Source of the DNA: Alteribacillus iranensis
Lineage (GTDB): Bacteria > Bacillota > Bacilli > Bacillales > Marinococcaceae
Reading direction: 5' to 3'
Assembly (NCBI RefSeq): GCF_900113025.1
Contig: NZ_FONT01000003.1
Span: 186,001 to 250,000 of the forward strand
DNA: 64,000 bases
Part shown: positions 16,566 to 25,986 of the stretch, in pieces
Layout: the number at the start of each line of letters is the position of its first letter
Position numbering within the stretch: the first letter of the stretch is position 1
The notes under the pieces: model-generated
What the model saw: the letters and a program-made list of their open reading frames with translations, nothing else
Told to the model about the DNA's origin: nothing
Databases searched by the model: none
Translations under genes and position numbers: made by a program

Positions 16566-18208
16566 TAATAACGATCTTTCTTCTCATCTTCAGTGTCTGA
16601 CACGGAGTCTCGATTAAAATCATCAATTTCTTCTTCAAGTTGGGTGAGTATTTCCTCTTTCATTTCATTCATTTGCTTATTTCTTCTTTGTCTTCGCTCT
16701 TTCCTCAAGTCCTGCGTAAACATTTTTAACATGGAGATAATCATTATTGCCATAATAATAGAAAATGGCAAAGCAGCCACAATGGATGCAGTCTGTAACC
16801 CTTCTAACCCGTTGGACAGCAATAAAACAGACGCTGTTCCGGCTATGAGGATGCCCCAAGTAATCTTAGTAAATAAGGTCGGATCTAAACTGCCTCGCGA
16901 TGTCATAGCTCCTAATGTATAGGAAGCGGAATCGGCGGAGGTGATGAAGAAAATAAGGATCAATATAATGGCCAAACCGTTCGTTAATCCAGAGAGAGGA
17001 AACTCCTGTAAAGTTACGAACAGAGCAAGTTCTACCGTTTCTGTTACAATGTCGGCTACGGGAGCAACTCCATTCATTTCAAGCCCTAATGCAGAACCGC
17101 CAAATACACTGAACCAAATGACTGCTAAGAGAGAAGGAACGAGCAGGACTCCTCCGATAAATTCACGAATTGTTCTTCCCCTTGAGATACGTGCAATGAA
17201 CATTCCCATAAACGGAGCCCAGGAAATATGCCAAGCCCAGTAAAAAATCGTGTTCGTCCCAAGCCAACTGCTTTCCGTGAACGGTGTCATGGTCAAGCTC
17301 ATAGGTACAAAATTCGCAATGTAGGCACCGAGAGAAGTTGTAAACGTTTCTAACAAATAGATGGTCGGGCCTAGAAAAATAGTGAACAATAATAACAGGC
17401 CTGCGACAGTTAAATTAATAATACTGAGATAGCGAATACCTTTGTCCAGTCCGGATGCCGCTGAAATCATAAAAAGCACGGACACAATGGCAATAATAAT
17501 GAGCTGGGTGGCAGCCGTATTTGGAATACCGGTTAAATAAGATAAGCCTCCACTGATCTGCATGGCACTTAATCCAAAGGTTGTTGCTACGCCCGTGGAA
17601 GTTGCCAACACGGCGAGAATATCAATACCTTGTCCCAGCTTCCCACGGACACGATCTCCAAAAAGAGGATAGAAGGCAGAACTGATCAGAGCAGGTTGAC
17701 CTTTTCTAAATTGTACATAACCCAAAGCCAGAGCGACTAAAGAAAAAATGGCCCATGGATGGAAAGCCCAGTGGAATATACTATAGTTGAGGCCTAACTG
17801 GGCTGCTTCGGCTTGTGTTTCTAAATCTCTTCCTAGGGGAGTATCCAAGTAGTATAAAACCGGCTCCGCCACTCCCCAAAATACGAAACCCACTCCTATT
17901 CCTGCTGAGAACAACATTCCGAGCCAGGAGTAAAAAGAGTATTCGGGACGGTCTTCCGGCTGACCAAGTCTTAGTTTTCCATAAGGACTAACAGCTAGAA
18001 AAATAATGAATGAGACAAAAAAAGCAGCTATGATCATGTAAAACCAGCCGAAGTTCTCAATCGTAAAATTCAGCGATTGTGAAGCGACTTCCGCTAATTG
18101 ATTTGGTCGGACAAATCCCCAAATAACAAAGGCTAGAACAAAAATGGTAGAAATAATAAAGACGATGCCAGGCTTTTCTGTTTCATATGTATAGCTGTCT
18201 TTTGGCAT
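16565..18208 (-). CDS. BCCT-family betaine/choline-type transporter
   Basis: A 547-residue membrane carrier with about 12 helices. The signature region GIGVGFVFWGVAEPVLYY (about 105), the HWAFHPWAIFS helix and the WAWHISWAPFMGMFIARISR motif are those of BCCT symporters (OpuD, BetP, BetT), which take up glycine betaine, choline or ectoine with Na+ or H+. The C-terminus is hydrophilic and highly charged, as in osmoregulated members. I set the start at 18208, preceded by GAAGGAGTG; a 32-residue upstream extension has no site. ktrC lies 79 nt upstream, making an osmoadaptation pair. Confidence 0.92.
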   Translation of the reverse strand: MPKDSYTYETEKPGIVFIISTIFVLAFVIWGFVRPNQLAEVASQSLNFTIENFGWFYMIIAAFFVSFIIFLAVSPYGKLRLGQPEDRPEYSFYSWLGMLFSAGIGVGFVFWGVAEPVLYYLDTPLGRDLETQAEAAQLGLNYSIFHWAFHPWAIFSLVALALGYVQFRKGQPALISSAFYPLFGDRVRGKLGQGIDILAVLATSTGVATTFGLSAMQISGGLSYLTGIPNTAATQLIIIAIVSVLFMISAASGLDKGIRYLSIINLTVAGLLLLFTIFLGPTIYLLETFTTSLGAYIANFVPMSLTMTPFTESSWLGTNTIFYWAWHISWAPFMGMFIARISRGRTIREFIGGVLLVPSLLAVIWFSVFGGSALGLEMNGVAPVADIVTETVELALFVTLQEFPLSGLTNGLAIILILIFFITSADSASYTLGAMTSRGSLDPTLFTKITWGILIAGTASVLLLSNGLEGLQTASIVAALPFSIIMAIMIISMLKMFTQDLRKERRQRRNKQMNEMKEEILTQLEEEIDDFNRDSVSDTEDEKKDRY

Positions 18209-18287
18209 GGTGGTCACACTCCTTCGATAAGTACTGGAGGGTTTTGTGAAGAGTCTCGTCTTTTCAGCGGTTTTACAGCTCTTGTCA

Positions 18288-18941
18288 TCAAGTACTTTCT
18301 TCAAAGCGCTTTAAGTCGTTGTTATGACCGATAACAAATAACACATCTCTTTGTTGTAGAATGTCATCCGCAGCTGGGGAAATATTGATGTTTTTTCCAC
18401 GCTTGATACCTAAGATGGTTACACCGTACTTAGCTCGTATATCAAGTTCAGCTAATGTTTTCTTGTTCATTGACTTAGGAACGGAAATTTCAACAATCGA
18501 AAAATCTCTTGATAATTCAATGTGATCGATGACTTTATCGGACATGAGATGCTGGGCCACGCGATTTCCCATATCATGCTCCGGGTGGATAATTTTATCG
18601 GCACCAATTTTATCAAGTACTTTGTGGTGGTGAGCATTCTGGGCTTTGGACCAAACCGATTCAATTCCCATTTCTTTTAAGAGAAGGGTACAAAGAATGC
18701 TAGCTTGAAGGTTGTCACCAATGGCAACAATTACATGATCAAAATTCGTAATCCCAAGCTCTCGAAGTGCTTTTTCGTCCGTTCCGTCGGCTACAGCACT
18801 ATGTGTGGAATCATTAACCATCTCATTAACCTTCGAGGGGTTGATATCGATAGCCAAAACATCGTGTCCTAGTTTATAAAGTTCCCTGCTGACACTTATT
18901 CCAAAACGCCCTAATCCAATAACTGCAAATTGTTTTTTCAC
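18288..18941 (-). CDS. ktrC: KtrA/KtrC-type K+ channel regulatory subunit (RCK)
   Basis: A 217-residue TrkA-N/TrkA-C protein. The Rossmann fold begins FAVIGLGRFGISV, with the acidic DIN that selects NAD(H) or ATP about 20 residues later. The C-terminal TrkA-C domain (about 135-217) is the part where related proteins bind cyclic di-AMP. KtrC forms an octameric ring that gates a KtrB/KtrD K+ pore, which is not in this window. The start is GTG at 18941 with AAGGAG. Whether it is KtrA or KtrC cannot be decided here. Confidence 0.88.
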   Translation of the reverse strand: MKKQFAVIGLGRFGISVSRELYKLGHDVLAIDINPSKVNEMVNDSTHSAVADGTDEKALRELGITNFDHVIVAIGDNLQASILCTLLLKEMGIESVWSKAQNAHHHKVLDKIGADKIIHPEHDMGNRVAQHLMSDKVIDHIELSRDFSIVEISVPKSMNKKTLAELDIRAKYGVTILGIKRGKNINISPAADDILQQRDVLFVIGHNNDLKRFEEST

Positions 18942-19138
18942 AGCTGATCTCCTTCCTTGCTATAACCCCTTCTAAGTAAAGCATAAGCGCCTTGCTTAGC
19001 TGCGACAGGTATTCGGTATATGGGATGGATGTATCAGGTCCGCCATTTCATCGTTAGAGAGGACACAGGCGGTGGTCTTTCTTATCCCATACCTTCTAAG
19101 ATAATTGTAATGTACGCGGAGATCAAAGAGTTTGTCAA
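18942..19138 (-). promoter_or_regulatory. ktrC promoter and structured leader
   Basis: On the minus strand TTGACA (19138-19133) and TACATT (19114-19109) are 18 bp apart. The transcript would start near 19102 and at once form a long hairpin: GGTATGGGAT (19093-19084) can pair with ATCCCATATACC (19026-19015), with an inner CCGCC/GGCGG stem. The last part contains CCGAATACC and CAGCTAA, which recall the 3' end of the cyclic di-AMP (ydaO) riboswitch, a known controller of ktr genes, but the 5' half does not fit. The segment 18973-19012 also resembles intergenic repeats. Confidence 0.4.
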
Positions 19139-19207
19139 TCCTTCCTTTATCACTTATCCACCCCTGATAAACGCTTCTCTCCTTCTGGAGCAATAGTGAC
19201 GTGAAAG

Positions 19208-19591
19208 TTATCTATGAAGAATGGAATCTGCTTCTAAGGGAGAACGTCGCGAGAAATAAGCATCCATGCAGTGACGGGTCTGGCGTTTTAAGTTAGCATT
19301 TAAGTAACTGCTTTTCCCTTCATACCCCCGGCAAACGTAAGAATAACGAGAAAACATTCCGTCATTCTCTTCAAAATTCACACGAATTCGGTGTTTACGC
19401 ATAAATTGTTTAATAAGATGCATGTCTTTATGAAGTCTTTCCAATGCGTGTTGAATCATATGCAAATAAGGGTCTTTTACTTTAAAAGAACTCTTTTCAA
19501 ACCGTTGTATATCTTGTTCTAATACTCTTTTAACAAGAGGAAGTAAAATGGAATAATGAATCATTATATGTTCTTCTTCATCAATATGCAT
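19208..19591 (-). CDS. Small cytosolic protein resembling B. subtilis YhjD
   Basis: A 127-residue soluble protein: acidic start (MHIDEEEH), a helical middle (LVKRVLEQDIQRFEKS, ALERLHKDMHLIKQFMRKH) and a basic C-terminus with YVCRGYEGKSSYLN. The pattern recalls the uncharacterised YhjD family of Bacillus, but I cannot check this. The start at 19591 is chosen because GGAGGAGGGG stands five bases upstream. It is monocistronic and precedes a long region without genes. Confidence 0.6.
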   Translation of the reverse strand: MHIDEEEHIMIHYSILLPLVKRVLEQDIQRFEKSSFKVKDPYLHMIQHALERLHKDMHLIKQFMRKHRIRVNFEENDGMFSRYSYVCRGYEGKSSYLNANLKRQTRHCMDAYFSRRSPLEADSILHR

Positions 19592-20479
19592 GCAATCCCC
19601 TCCTCCGAAAACGAACACTAGTTTGCTTATTATTATAACGAATATATGTTCTTATGCACAAGCGGAATTTTTTGACTTTTAAGCAATTTAGTTTAAAAAG
19701 TCAAACAACTTTCGTATAATATAAGAAAGCGCATACAAAAATAAGAATGTGCTTTGAATAAGCTGTTTTCCCCAACGTTGTGCTTTTAGTCGCAGGGATG
19801 GCTAGGCGGTTGGCGAGTGCTCTCCTCACATATACATGGAACCTTCGCTCAAGCTTTCGACATTGTGTTGCGCTCAAGATGTATTCTTTACAAAGGAGAC
19901 CACTTTCACTCTTGGAAACTCGCCACACTCAAGGATGTGTCGCTTGCGTTTCTCTAGTAGAAGTATTCGGCCAGCGATTCCTTTCCTCACTAAAGCTGCA
20001 ACCTTTTAGAAAACGGCGTTTAAAAAGAATTTTTACCGCGTAAGTGAGAAAATGCGCGCGCATGCCAGTGGATAACAGGCAAGAGGGAGGGGGGCGGAGC
20101 TGTTCTGATTTTATGGAAGTTAGAAAAGAGGAATATCAGCCCGCATTTCTAGCAAGGTCGACACATATGTATGTAACAACACATCAAAACTTAAAGCTTA
20201 CAACGAGTAGAAGAAAGAACAATATGAAAAAGAACTGTTATCTAAAAGGAATTCACATTCGGGATATCGACTGAAAAGCTGAATCAGTCATGTGAAAGGG
20301 AATAAAAATGAAGGATGATTGTGAGTAAATGCGTTTAGAGGAAGAGGCAGGCGGGTATGTTTTCAGTAACGAACAAAGCTGAAACCCGGGCCAGTACTTC
20401 ATGCGCGCGTCGCCCGCCAATGAACATGTGAAAAGCCAAAGCCGGGACTCCGGTGAAAGGATAGGGGGTTCGACGAAAA
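19592..20479. other. 888 bases without a convincing gene
   Basis: The region is richer in GC than other spacers at 19790-20000 and 20040-20110. Open frames of 75-87 codons exist on both strands but lack ribosome binding sites and are rich in Arg, Ser and Leu, as expected from repeat DNA. The stretch 19790-19950 resembles GC-rich intergenic repeats common in Bacillaceae. Between 20385 and 20460 a possible hairpin (CCCGGGCC... with ...GCCGGG) lies just before the IDEAL gene and could be part of its leader. No tRNA or IS element seen. Confidence 0.4.
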
Positions 20480-20779
20480 ATGTTACATCCTACTCATGAG
20501 CAGCATTTTATGAAGAAGGTAAAGTCTGCGAAGAATGGCAGACGACCATCGAGGCAGGTTCTTCAGTCGTTATATGCACAGATGACCATGGAGTATGCTG
20601 TTTTTGAATTTAATAAAAAGCGGCTGCAGCGCATGATTGATGAAGCTTTAGACCAGGAAAACCCGGATCAGTTTGAAGAATTAACAGCAGAGTATAATGC
20701 ACTCATCGAAGAATATCAAGATGGAAAAACCATCACAGAACAAGGATATGAAATAGAACTAGATTTTAAACTTCAATAA
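20480..20779 (+). CDS. IDEAL-domain protein
   Basis: A 99-residue protein with a basic N-terminus and the short IDEAL domain at about 43-75: KKRLQRMIDEALDQENPDQF. IDEAL domains occur in several small Bacillus proteins, some linked to competence or UPF0302 proteins; their exact job is unclear. GGGGG lies 12 bases before the ATG; a second Met at codon 11 is an alternative start. A strong terminator follows. Confidence 0.8.
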   Translation: MLHPTHEQHFMKKVKSAKNGRRPSRQVLQSLYAQMTMEYAVFEFNKKRLQRMIDEALDQENPDQFEELTAEYNALIEEYQDGKTITEQGYEIELDFKLQ

Positions 20780-20814
20780 TTATGAGACGCAGTTATTATG
20801 CGCATATATAAGAG

Positions 20815-20848
20815 CGCCAGCTTATTTCAATAAGCTGGCGATTTTTTT
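20815..20848 (+). terminator. Terminator after the IDEAL gene
   Basis: Perfect 12-bp stem CGCCAGCTTATT / AATAAGCTGGCG with a TCA... loop and seven T. Confidence 0.92.
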
Positions 20849-21166
20849 AGTTTAGGAATTTTAAAAGCTATTCGTTAGTGGATAAATTGTTTCCTTCGGC
20901 CCGTCCATGGAAAGGAAAGAGCTTGTCCATATGCTAAAGCGTTGCCCTGCGGCTAAGAAGACACAGTGAAAGCAAACATAGTGAAGCTTGAACTGATGTC
21001 GCACTTGTGCCCGTGGTGAAAGCGGAATGTTTTTCAACTGACTAACACCTTTTGAATCAGCCCCTTTTCGGGGATCTTTTTTTCATTTCAATGAATGGAG
21101 GCCAGGCTCCTAAAATGAATCTCTATCTCATATACATGGATAGAGACTATAGAAGGGGAGACTGGC
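20849..21166. other. Spacer with a degraded repeat-like stretch
   Basis: About 318 bases without a gene. The part 20895-21035 (ending ...GCCCGTGGTGAAAGCGGAATG) resembles a worn copy of a GC-rich intergenic repeat of Bacillaceae whose end reads GCGGAAAGCGAGTGG. A small hairpin (CCCCTTTTCGGGG) lies at 21060-21072, and the ribosome binding site AAGGGGAG of the next gene follows. Confidence 0.35.
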
Positions 21167-22510
21167 ATGAACAAAACATTTATCATGGGAACACTGCTTT
21201 TAACAACAGCAGCCTTTTTAGGGGAATGTCTAGAATTTTTGATAAACATGCTGTTAGCACGTGAATTGGGAGAAACAGGGCTTGGGATGTATATGTCTAT
21301 CCTGCCAACCATTGTATTTCTTATCGTGATTGCCAGCATGGAGCTTCCTGTATCCGTCTCGAAAGCTGTAGCTGAACGGGAAACGAAGTATCACCTCAGC
21401 TTATTGTCCCATACCTTGCGTTTCACTGTGGCGTTTACGTTAGCGTGTTTAGCTGCTGCTTTTCTCGTATTTCCGCTTATCCCTGTTTTTGCCTCTTATC
21501 ATACATCGCTTCCCTATTTATTGTTGATTCTTATTCCGGTTATTTCTTTATCTTCTGTGGCTCGAGGGTACTTTATGGGAGTACAGCGGATGGGAAAGAT
21601 TGCACTTGCTAACTTTTTAAGAAGAGCTATTCAGCTGGTGCTGTTGATAGCGGTCTTTCGATGGTTTCATTTTGAAGAAGAACTAGCTATTTTAATTAGC
21701 CTCGCTACATTGATCGCCACGGAAGTAGTTGTGTTTGTCTATTTAATACTCTGTTATCAAAAAGAAATAAGACAAATGAAAAAAGAGACCACGGCCTCTC
21801 CCTTGCCGAAACGTTCTGTCTTACAGACGCTGTTAAATGTGTCGCTTCCGACGACAGGGTTGCGTATTTTTCACGCCGCCTCATTTGCTGCGAAACCATT
21901 TTTAATCAAAGTAGCTTTAATGAACGCTGGCGTAATGGAACAAGAAGCAACCATTCAATACGGGAAGCTTGCCGGCGTCGCATTTACGATTGGTTTTTTT
22001 CCAGCTTTTATCGCTCATTCGCTGCTTATAATTCTCATTCCGACTGTAGCTGAATCTTACGCTAAAAAAGATATTCTATCTCTTCATTCCCTACTTCAGA
22101 AAATACTGTTCTTCACGTTAGTATACGCAGCACCCGCAGCAGCTATTTTTTACTTCTTTTCGGGAGAATTGACGAGCTTATTTTTTGAAGACTCTCCCGC
22201 CGTCGTTTACTTGCAGTTGCTTGTACCTTATTTCTTTTTTCATTTCTTTGCCATACCGATGCAAGCATTTTTAATAGGTCTTGGGTTAGTAAGGGATGCT
22301 TTTCTGCATTCGGTCTGGTCGACGACTCTGTCTTTTGTGTTAATGTATATGCTTGGTTCTATGCCTGTTTTTCAGATGGATGGCATTATTATTGGAATGA
22401 ATACAGGAGTGGTGGTACTGACATTGCTGCACTACACCGCAATTCGCCGTCAAATGGAACAACCGATTCGCTTTCGGGTATACGAAATGTATGAGAAGAA
22501 GCTGCATTAA
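21167..22510 (+). CDS. SpoVB/MurJ-like polysaccharide or lipid-linked sugar flippase
   Basis: A 447-residue membrane protein with 12-14 predicted helices of the MOP/MVF superfamily. The first helix region (GECLEFLINMLLARELGETGLGMY) and PISLSSVARGYFMGVQRM-like segment match the SpoVB-type group. Such proteins flip lipid-linked precursors, for example during spore cortex or surface polysaccharide synthesis. AAGGGGAG precedes the ATG. Neighbours (IDEAL gene, dcd) give no substrate hint. SpoVB itself is usually longer (about 510 residues), so a paralogue is more likely. Confidence 0.8.
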   Translation: MNKTFIMGTLLLTTAAFLGECLEFLINMLLARELGETGLGMYMSILPTIVFLIVIASMELPVSVSKAVAERETKYHLSLLSHTLRFTVAFTLACLAAAFLVFPLIPVFASYHTSLPYLLLILIPVISLSSVARGYFMGVQRMGKIALANFLRRAIQLVLLIAVFRWFHFEEELAILISLATLIATEVVVFVYLILCYQKEIRQMKKETTASPLPKRSVLQTLLNVSLPTTGLRIFHAASFAAKPFLIKVALMNAGVMEQEATIQYGKLAGVAFTIGFFPAFIAHSLLIILIPTVAESYAKKDILSLHSLLQKILFFTLVYAAPAAAIFYFFSGELTSLFFEDSPAVVYLQLLVPYFFFHFFAIPMQAFLIGLGLVRDAFLHSVWSTTLSFVLMYMLGSMPVFQMDGIIIGMNTGVVVLTLLHYTAIRRQMEQPIRFRVYEMYEKKLH

Positions 22511-22599
22511 GAAAAATATTTCCTGAGATGGTGTAAGCCGTCACGATCAGCTATACTATATGTTAGAATGATATCATCGTGACTCAGGGAGGAAGAACT

Positions 22600-23139
22600 G
22601 TGATACTATCAGACCAAACAATTAAGAACATGATGGAGAAGGAAGAATTATCGATATCCCCTTATGAACCGCATCAAATCCAGCCGGCATCGGTTGACAT
22701 TCGATTAGGCACCCATTTCTTAAAAATAGATGAAAACGCAATCGAAGCTATAGCCTTGGACGAACCGGCTAAATATGTAGAATTTGAAAGTGATGAAGTA
22801 ATTATTCCACCAAACTCTTTCCTGTTGGCGACTACGAAGGAGTACGTAAAGCTCCCAAACCACGTAACTGCGTTTGTGGAGGGCCGAAGCTCGATTGGAA
22901 GAATGGGCTTGTTCATCCAGAATGCTGGGTGGGTCGATCCAGGTTTTGAGGGAGAGATCACGTTGGAATTATATAACGCGAATAGGCTCCCAATTCGTTT
23001 AATTGCTGGACGGCGGATCGCTCAGCTTGTCCTTGCGTTTATGGACCAAAAAGCAGCTTCCCCATATCAAGGCAAATATCAAGGACAGCGTAATGCTGTA
23101 GGCAGCCAAGTATATTTAGATCAAGAAGTCCAAAAATAG
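22600..23139 (+). CDS. dcd: dCTP deaminase
   Basis: A 179-residue trimeric deoxynucleotide deaminase/dUTPase-fold protein. The start is GTG at 22600, giving [11 protein letters not shown], the normal Dcd opening, with GGGAGGAAG upstream; a GTG seven codons earlier is less likely. Motifs: [22 protein letters not shown], and [11 protein letters not shown] with the catalytic Glu. It converts dCTP to dUTP (or directly to dUMP in bifunctional members), feeding dTMP synthesis. Confidence 0.92.
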   Translation: MILSDQTIKNMMEKEELSISPYEPHQIQPASVDIRLGTHFLKIDENAIEAIALDEPAKYVEFESDEVIIPPNSFLLATTKEYVKLPNHVTAFVEGRSSIGRMGLFIQNAGWVDPGFEGEITLELYNANRLPIRLIAGRRIAQLVLAFMDQKAASPYQGKYQGQRNAVGSQVYLDQEVQK

Positions 23140-23156
23140 TTGAATGAGGAAAGCGG

Positions 23157-23184
23157 TAGCCCCTTTGAAAGAGGGGCTGTTTTC
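23157..23184 (+). terminator. Terminator after dcd
   Basis: AGCCCCT / AGGGGCT stem with loop TTGAAAG and TTTT. Confidence 0.85.
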
Positions 23185-23428
23185 ATGCTTTTCTAAGAAG
23201 GTATAGGATGTGCAGGACAAGCATGAGACGCCGGCCGATCGAGGTCGCTTCTAACCGGCCAGCAGCGTATTTCTGTACTTTTCAGCGCTTCTCACGGCTA
23301 ACGGTCTGCTTGAGCTCCAACCCTCTTAAAAGCGAAGAGAGCATGAAAATGTTATAATGACTAGGTATATTTTGTCTAACACTTTTCCCGACAAGGGTAT
23401 AAATAGATAGAGAAAGAAGGTAATTGTC
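23185..23428 (+). other. Leader region of the que operon
   Basis: A short repeat-like piece (GGACAAGCATGAGACGCCGG, with CCGGCCGATCG... pairing to ...CCGGCC) lies at 23211-23265. TATAAT at 23353 is a possible -10 without a good -35. A TTGTC/GACAA hairpin at 23380-23397 precedes the AAGG site of queC. I looked for a preQ1 riboswitch, common before que genes, and did not find a convincing one. Confidence 0.35.
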
Positions 23429-24091
23429 TTGAGTTTTGCTGATGAGAAAGCAGTTGTTGTATTTAGCGGCGGTCAGGACAGTACAACCTGTTTGTTTTGG
23501 GCGCTCGAACGATTTCAAGAAGTGAGCGCTATAACTTTTGATTACGGACAACGTCATCGAAAAGAGCTGGAAGTAGCGGCAGAGATCGCGGAAGAATTAG
23601 GCGTAGATCACCATGTGCTGGATATGACATTATTAAATCAACTAGCCCCAAATGCTTTGACGAGGGAAGAGATAGAAGTATCAGAAGGGGAAGAGGGAGA
23701 ACTTCCTAACACATTTGTGGAAGGAAGAAATCTTTTGTTCTTTTCTTTTGCGGCCATTGCCGCTTCTCAAAAAGGAGCAAAGCACGTGGTAACTGGTGTA
23801 TCACAGACAGACTATAGTGGCTATCCGGACTGTCGTGACTCTTTTGTGAAATCGCTGAATGTTACTCTAAATTTAGCAACCGACAAGGAGTTTGTCCTTC
23901 ATACCCCGCTGATGTGGCTTGATAAGAAAGAAACATGGGAACTGGCAGACCGATTGGGCCGGCTTTCTTACGTGAAAGAGAAAACATTAACCTGCTATAA
24001 CGGTATTCGCGGAGAAGGCTGCGGTGAATGCCCTGCCTGCCACCTCCGCCATGCGGGATATAAAGAATATATGAAAGAAAAGGAGCGGTAA
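23429..24091 (+). CDS. queC: 7-cyano-7-deazaguanine synthase
   Basis: A 220-residue ATP-dependent enzyme making preQ0 from 7-carboxy-7-deazaguanine and ammonia. The PP-loop [13 protein letters not shown] is at residues 9-21 and the Zn-binding Cys cluster [16 protein letters not shown] near the C-terminus. The start is TTG with AAGG eight bases upstream. First gene of queCDEF, with queD six bases after its stop. Confidence 0.95.
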   Translation: MSFADEKAVVVFSGGQDSTTCLFWALERFQEVSAITFDYGQRHRKELEVAAEIAEELGVDHHVLDMTLLNQLAPNALTREEIEVSEGEEGELPNTFVEGRNLLFFSFAAIAASQKGAKHVVTGVSQTDYSGYPDCRDSFVKSLNVTLNLATDKEFVLHTPLMWLDKKETWELADRLGRLSYVKEKTLTCYNGIRGEGCGECPACHLRHAGYKEYMKEKER

Positions 24092-24096
24092 GAGTC

Positions 24097-24543
24097 ATGC
24101 TTCATCAATTTTATCCGCAAGTTCCGCATCCTTACCGATTTGAATTAAACAAAGACATGCATATTGCGGCAGCACATTTTATTCCTGCTCGTTCTGCTGG
24201 AAAGTGCGCAAATATACATGGCCATACGTATGTGATTAACTTAACCATCGCTGGTGATGATTTAGATAACACAGGATTTTTGGTCAACTTTAAAACGTTA
24301 AAAGATGTGGTTCATAAGCGATTTGACCATACGCTTTTAAACGAGGATGATCAATTTGGCAGTGAAGAAGAAGACTCTGCCGACACATTTCCAACAACAG
24401 AAGTAGTGGCTCGCACTATTTGGCAAATGGTTCAATCAGAGCTTGATAAAAAGCAGAATAAACCGCGCTGTGTCCAAGTGCTTGTCCGGGAAACACCAAC
24501 CAGCTATGTTGTGTATCGTCCGAAGGAAGGGGACTTTCGATGA
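24097..24543 (+). CDS. queD: 6-carboxytetrahydropterin synthase
   Basis: A 148-residue member of the PTPS family. The catalytic Cys and Zn-binding His residues are in AAHFIPARSAGKCANIHGH, and the C-terminal Glu region reads VLVRETPTSYVVY. It turns 7,8-dihydroneopterin triphosphate into 6-carboxy-5,6,7,8-tetrahydropterin, the first committed step to queuosine. Its stop overlaps the queE start by four bases (ATGA). Confidence 0.94.
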   Translation: MLHQFYPQVPHPYRFELNKDMHIAAAHFIPARSAGKCANIHGHTYVINLTIAGDDLDNTGFLVNFKTLKDVVHKRFDHTLLNEDDQFGSEEEDSADTFPTTEVVARTIWQMVQSELDKKQNKPRCVQVLVRETPTSYVVYRPKEGDFR

Positions 24544-25259
24544 AAAAGATCCCTGTTCTTGAGATTTTTGGCCCAACCATCCAAGGGGAAGGCATGGTCA
24601 TTGGCCAAAAAACGATGTTTGTTCGTACGGGGGGTTGTGACTATCGCTGCAGCTGGTGTGACTCAGCTTTCACTTGGGATGGTTCTCAAAAAGCCGAGCT
24701 ATTAACAGCAGAAGAAATAGTAAACAGACTCAGAGAAACAGGCGGTACTTCCTTTAACCACGTAACGCTATCTGGCGGGAATCCAGCACTTCATCAAGGA
24801 ATAGAAGAAGTGATCGCAATGCTGAAGGACGAAGGTGTGCGAACAGCGGTAGAAACACAAGGATCGATCTGGCAGGATTGGATGATAGACATTGATGATG
24901 TCACCATTTCACCTAAGCCGCCCAGCTCACGCATGAAGACGGATTGGGAAAAACTGGATCATTATATCAATCATCTAAAAGACCGTCCCGGAAAAAGAAC
25001 GAGTATAAAAGTAGTTATTTTTGATGAAAGTGACCTGCGCTATGCGGAAGCCGTTCATTCACGTTACCCGGATGTGCCAATGTATTTACAGACAGGAAAC
25101 CCACACCTGGACGCGGCAGAAGGGGAGTGGCTGTTGAAGCAGCTGTTATTGAACTATGAATGGCTGGTGAATCAGGTTATTGCCTCTGATCGTTTAAATG
25201 AAGTGAAAGTTCTCCCACAGCTTCATACATTGCTATGGGGAAACAAGCAAGGAGTGTAA
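24540..25259 (+). CDS. queE: 7-carboxy-7-deazaguanine synthase (radical SAM)
   Basis: A 239-residue radical SAM enzyme with the cluster motif GGCDYRCSWCDSAF (CxxxCxxC) near residue 31 and LSGGNPALH further on. It rearranges the QueD product to the deazaguanine ring. Overlaps queD by four bases and is directly followed by queF, so translation is coupled. Confidence 0.94.
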   Translation: MKKIPVLEIFGPTIQGEGMVIGQKTMFVRTGGCDYRCSWCDSAFTWDGSQKAELLTAEEIVNRLRETGGTSFNHVTLSGGNPALHQGIEEVIAMLKDEGVRTAVETQGSIWQDWMIDIDDVTISPKPPSSRMKTDWEKLDHYINHLKDRPGKRTSIKVVIFDESDLRYAEAVHSRYPDVPMYLQTGNPHLDAAEGEWLLKQLLLNYEWLVNQVIASDRLNEVKVLPQLHTLLWGNKQGV

Positions 25260-25754
25260 ATGATGACGGAAAGAAAAGGCGTTGAAAACCTCTCCCACTT
25301 AGGGAGTGAAGACACGAAATATACGTTTGAATATGATCCGACTCTTCTAGAGACATTTGAGAATAATCATCCGAACCGCGATTACTTTGTGAAATTTAAT
25401 TGCCCTGAATTTACGACGCTTTGTCCGAAAACGGGACAGCCAGATTTCGGGACTATTTATATTAGCTACATCCCTGATGAAAAAATGGTAGAAAGTAAGT
25501 CACTGAAGCTATATCTGTTTAGCTTTCGTAATCATGGTGGTTTTCATGAAGACGCGATGAATGTCATCTTGAATGATCTATTAGAGTTAATGGATCCTCG
25601 TTATATTGAAGTTTGGGGGAAGTTCACCCCGCGTGGCGGTATTTCGATTGATCCTTATGTCAACTACGGGAAACCGGGAACGAAATATGAAGATATGGCG
25701 GCACAGCGGCTTATGTATCATGACATGTATCCCGAAAAAATTGATAACCGATAA
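25260..25754 (+). CDS. queF: NADPH-dependent preQ0 reductase
   Basis: A 164-residue QueF of the short unimodular type. The catalytic Cys lies in [14 protein letters not shown] (about 58) and the NADPH motif [20 protein letters not shown] follows in two parts ([12 protein letters not shown] and [10 protein letters not shown]). It reduces the nitrile of preQ0 to preQ1, the base inserted in tRNA. Last gene of queCDEF. An alternative ATG is one codon in. Confidence 0.95.
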   Translation: MMTERKGVENLSHLGSEDTKYTFEYDPTLLETFENNHPNRDYFVKFNCPEFTTLCPKTGQPDFGTIYISYIPDEKMVESKSLKLYLFSFRNHGGFHEDAMNVILNDLLELMDPRYIEVWGKFTPRGGISIDPYVNYGKPGTKYEDMAAQRLMYHDMYPEKIDNR

Positions 25755-25805
25755 CTCTACATGAGGACAGACATGAGACAGAAGAGCGATACAGCTTTCA
25801 CATCT

Positions 25806-25846
25806 AATAAACCTATTGAGAAAGGTCTCAATGGGTTTATTTTTTT
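25806..25846 (+). terminator. Terminator of the que operon
   Basis: A 15-bp stem with one mismatch (AATAAACC-ATTGAG / CTCAAT-GGTTTATT) and a T run. Confidence 0.9.
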
Positions 25847-25986
25847 ACCTCTTCTTTTGTCATAAGGCGATTGAATCAACCTCCATTTGGTTTATCGAAA
25901 GTTCATGTGTTTTCCCCTTGAAAAGAGAGGGAATACATACATAAAAATATGTATGTCATGGCGGGTGCCGGATGGGAGGGAGACAG

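Noticed and set aside
16565-18304. BCCT protein with 32 extra N-terminal residues
   Set aside because: The upstream start has no ribosome site and would overlap the ktrC stop region; the ATG at 18208 has GAAGGAGTG and gives the usual family N-terminus.
19780-20043. 87-codon frame rich in Arg, Ser and Leu
   Set aside because: No ribosome site, composition of repeat DNA, and an equally long frame exists on the other strand.
23372-23428. preQ1 riboswitch before queC
   Set aside because: There is a TTGTC/GACAA hairpin and an A-rich stretch before the ribosome site, but the conserved loop and tail of preQ1-I are not present and the tail is too long. A covariance search would settle it.
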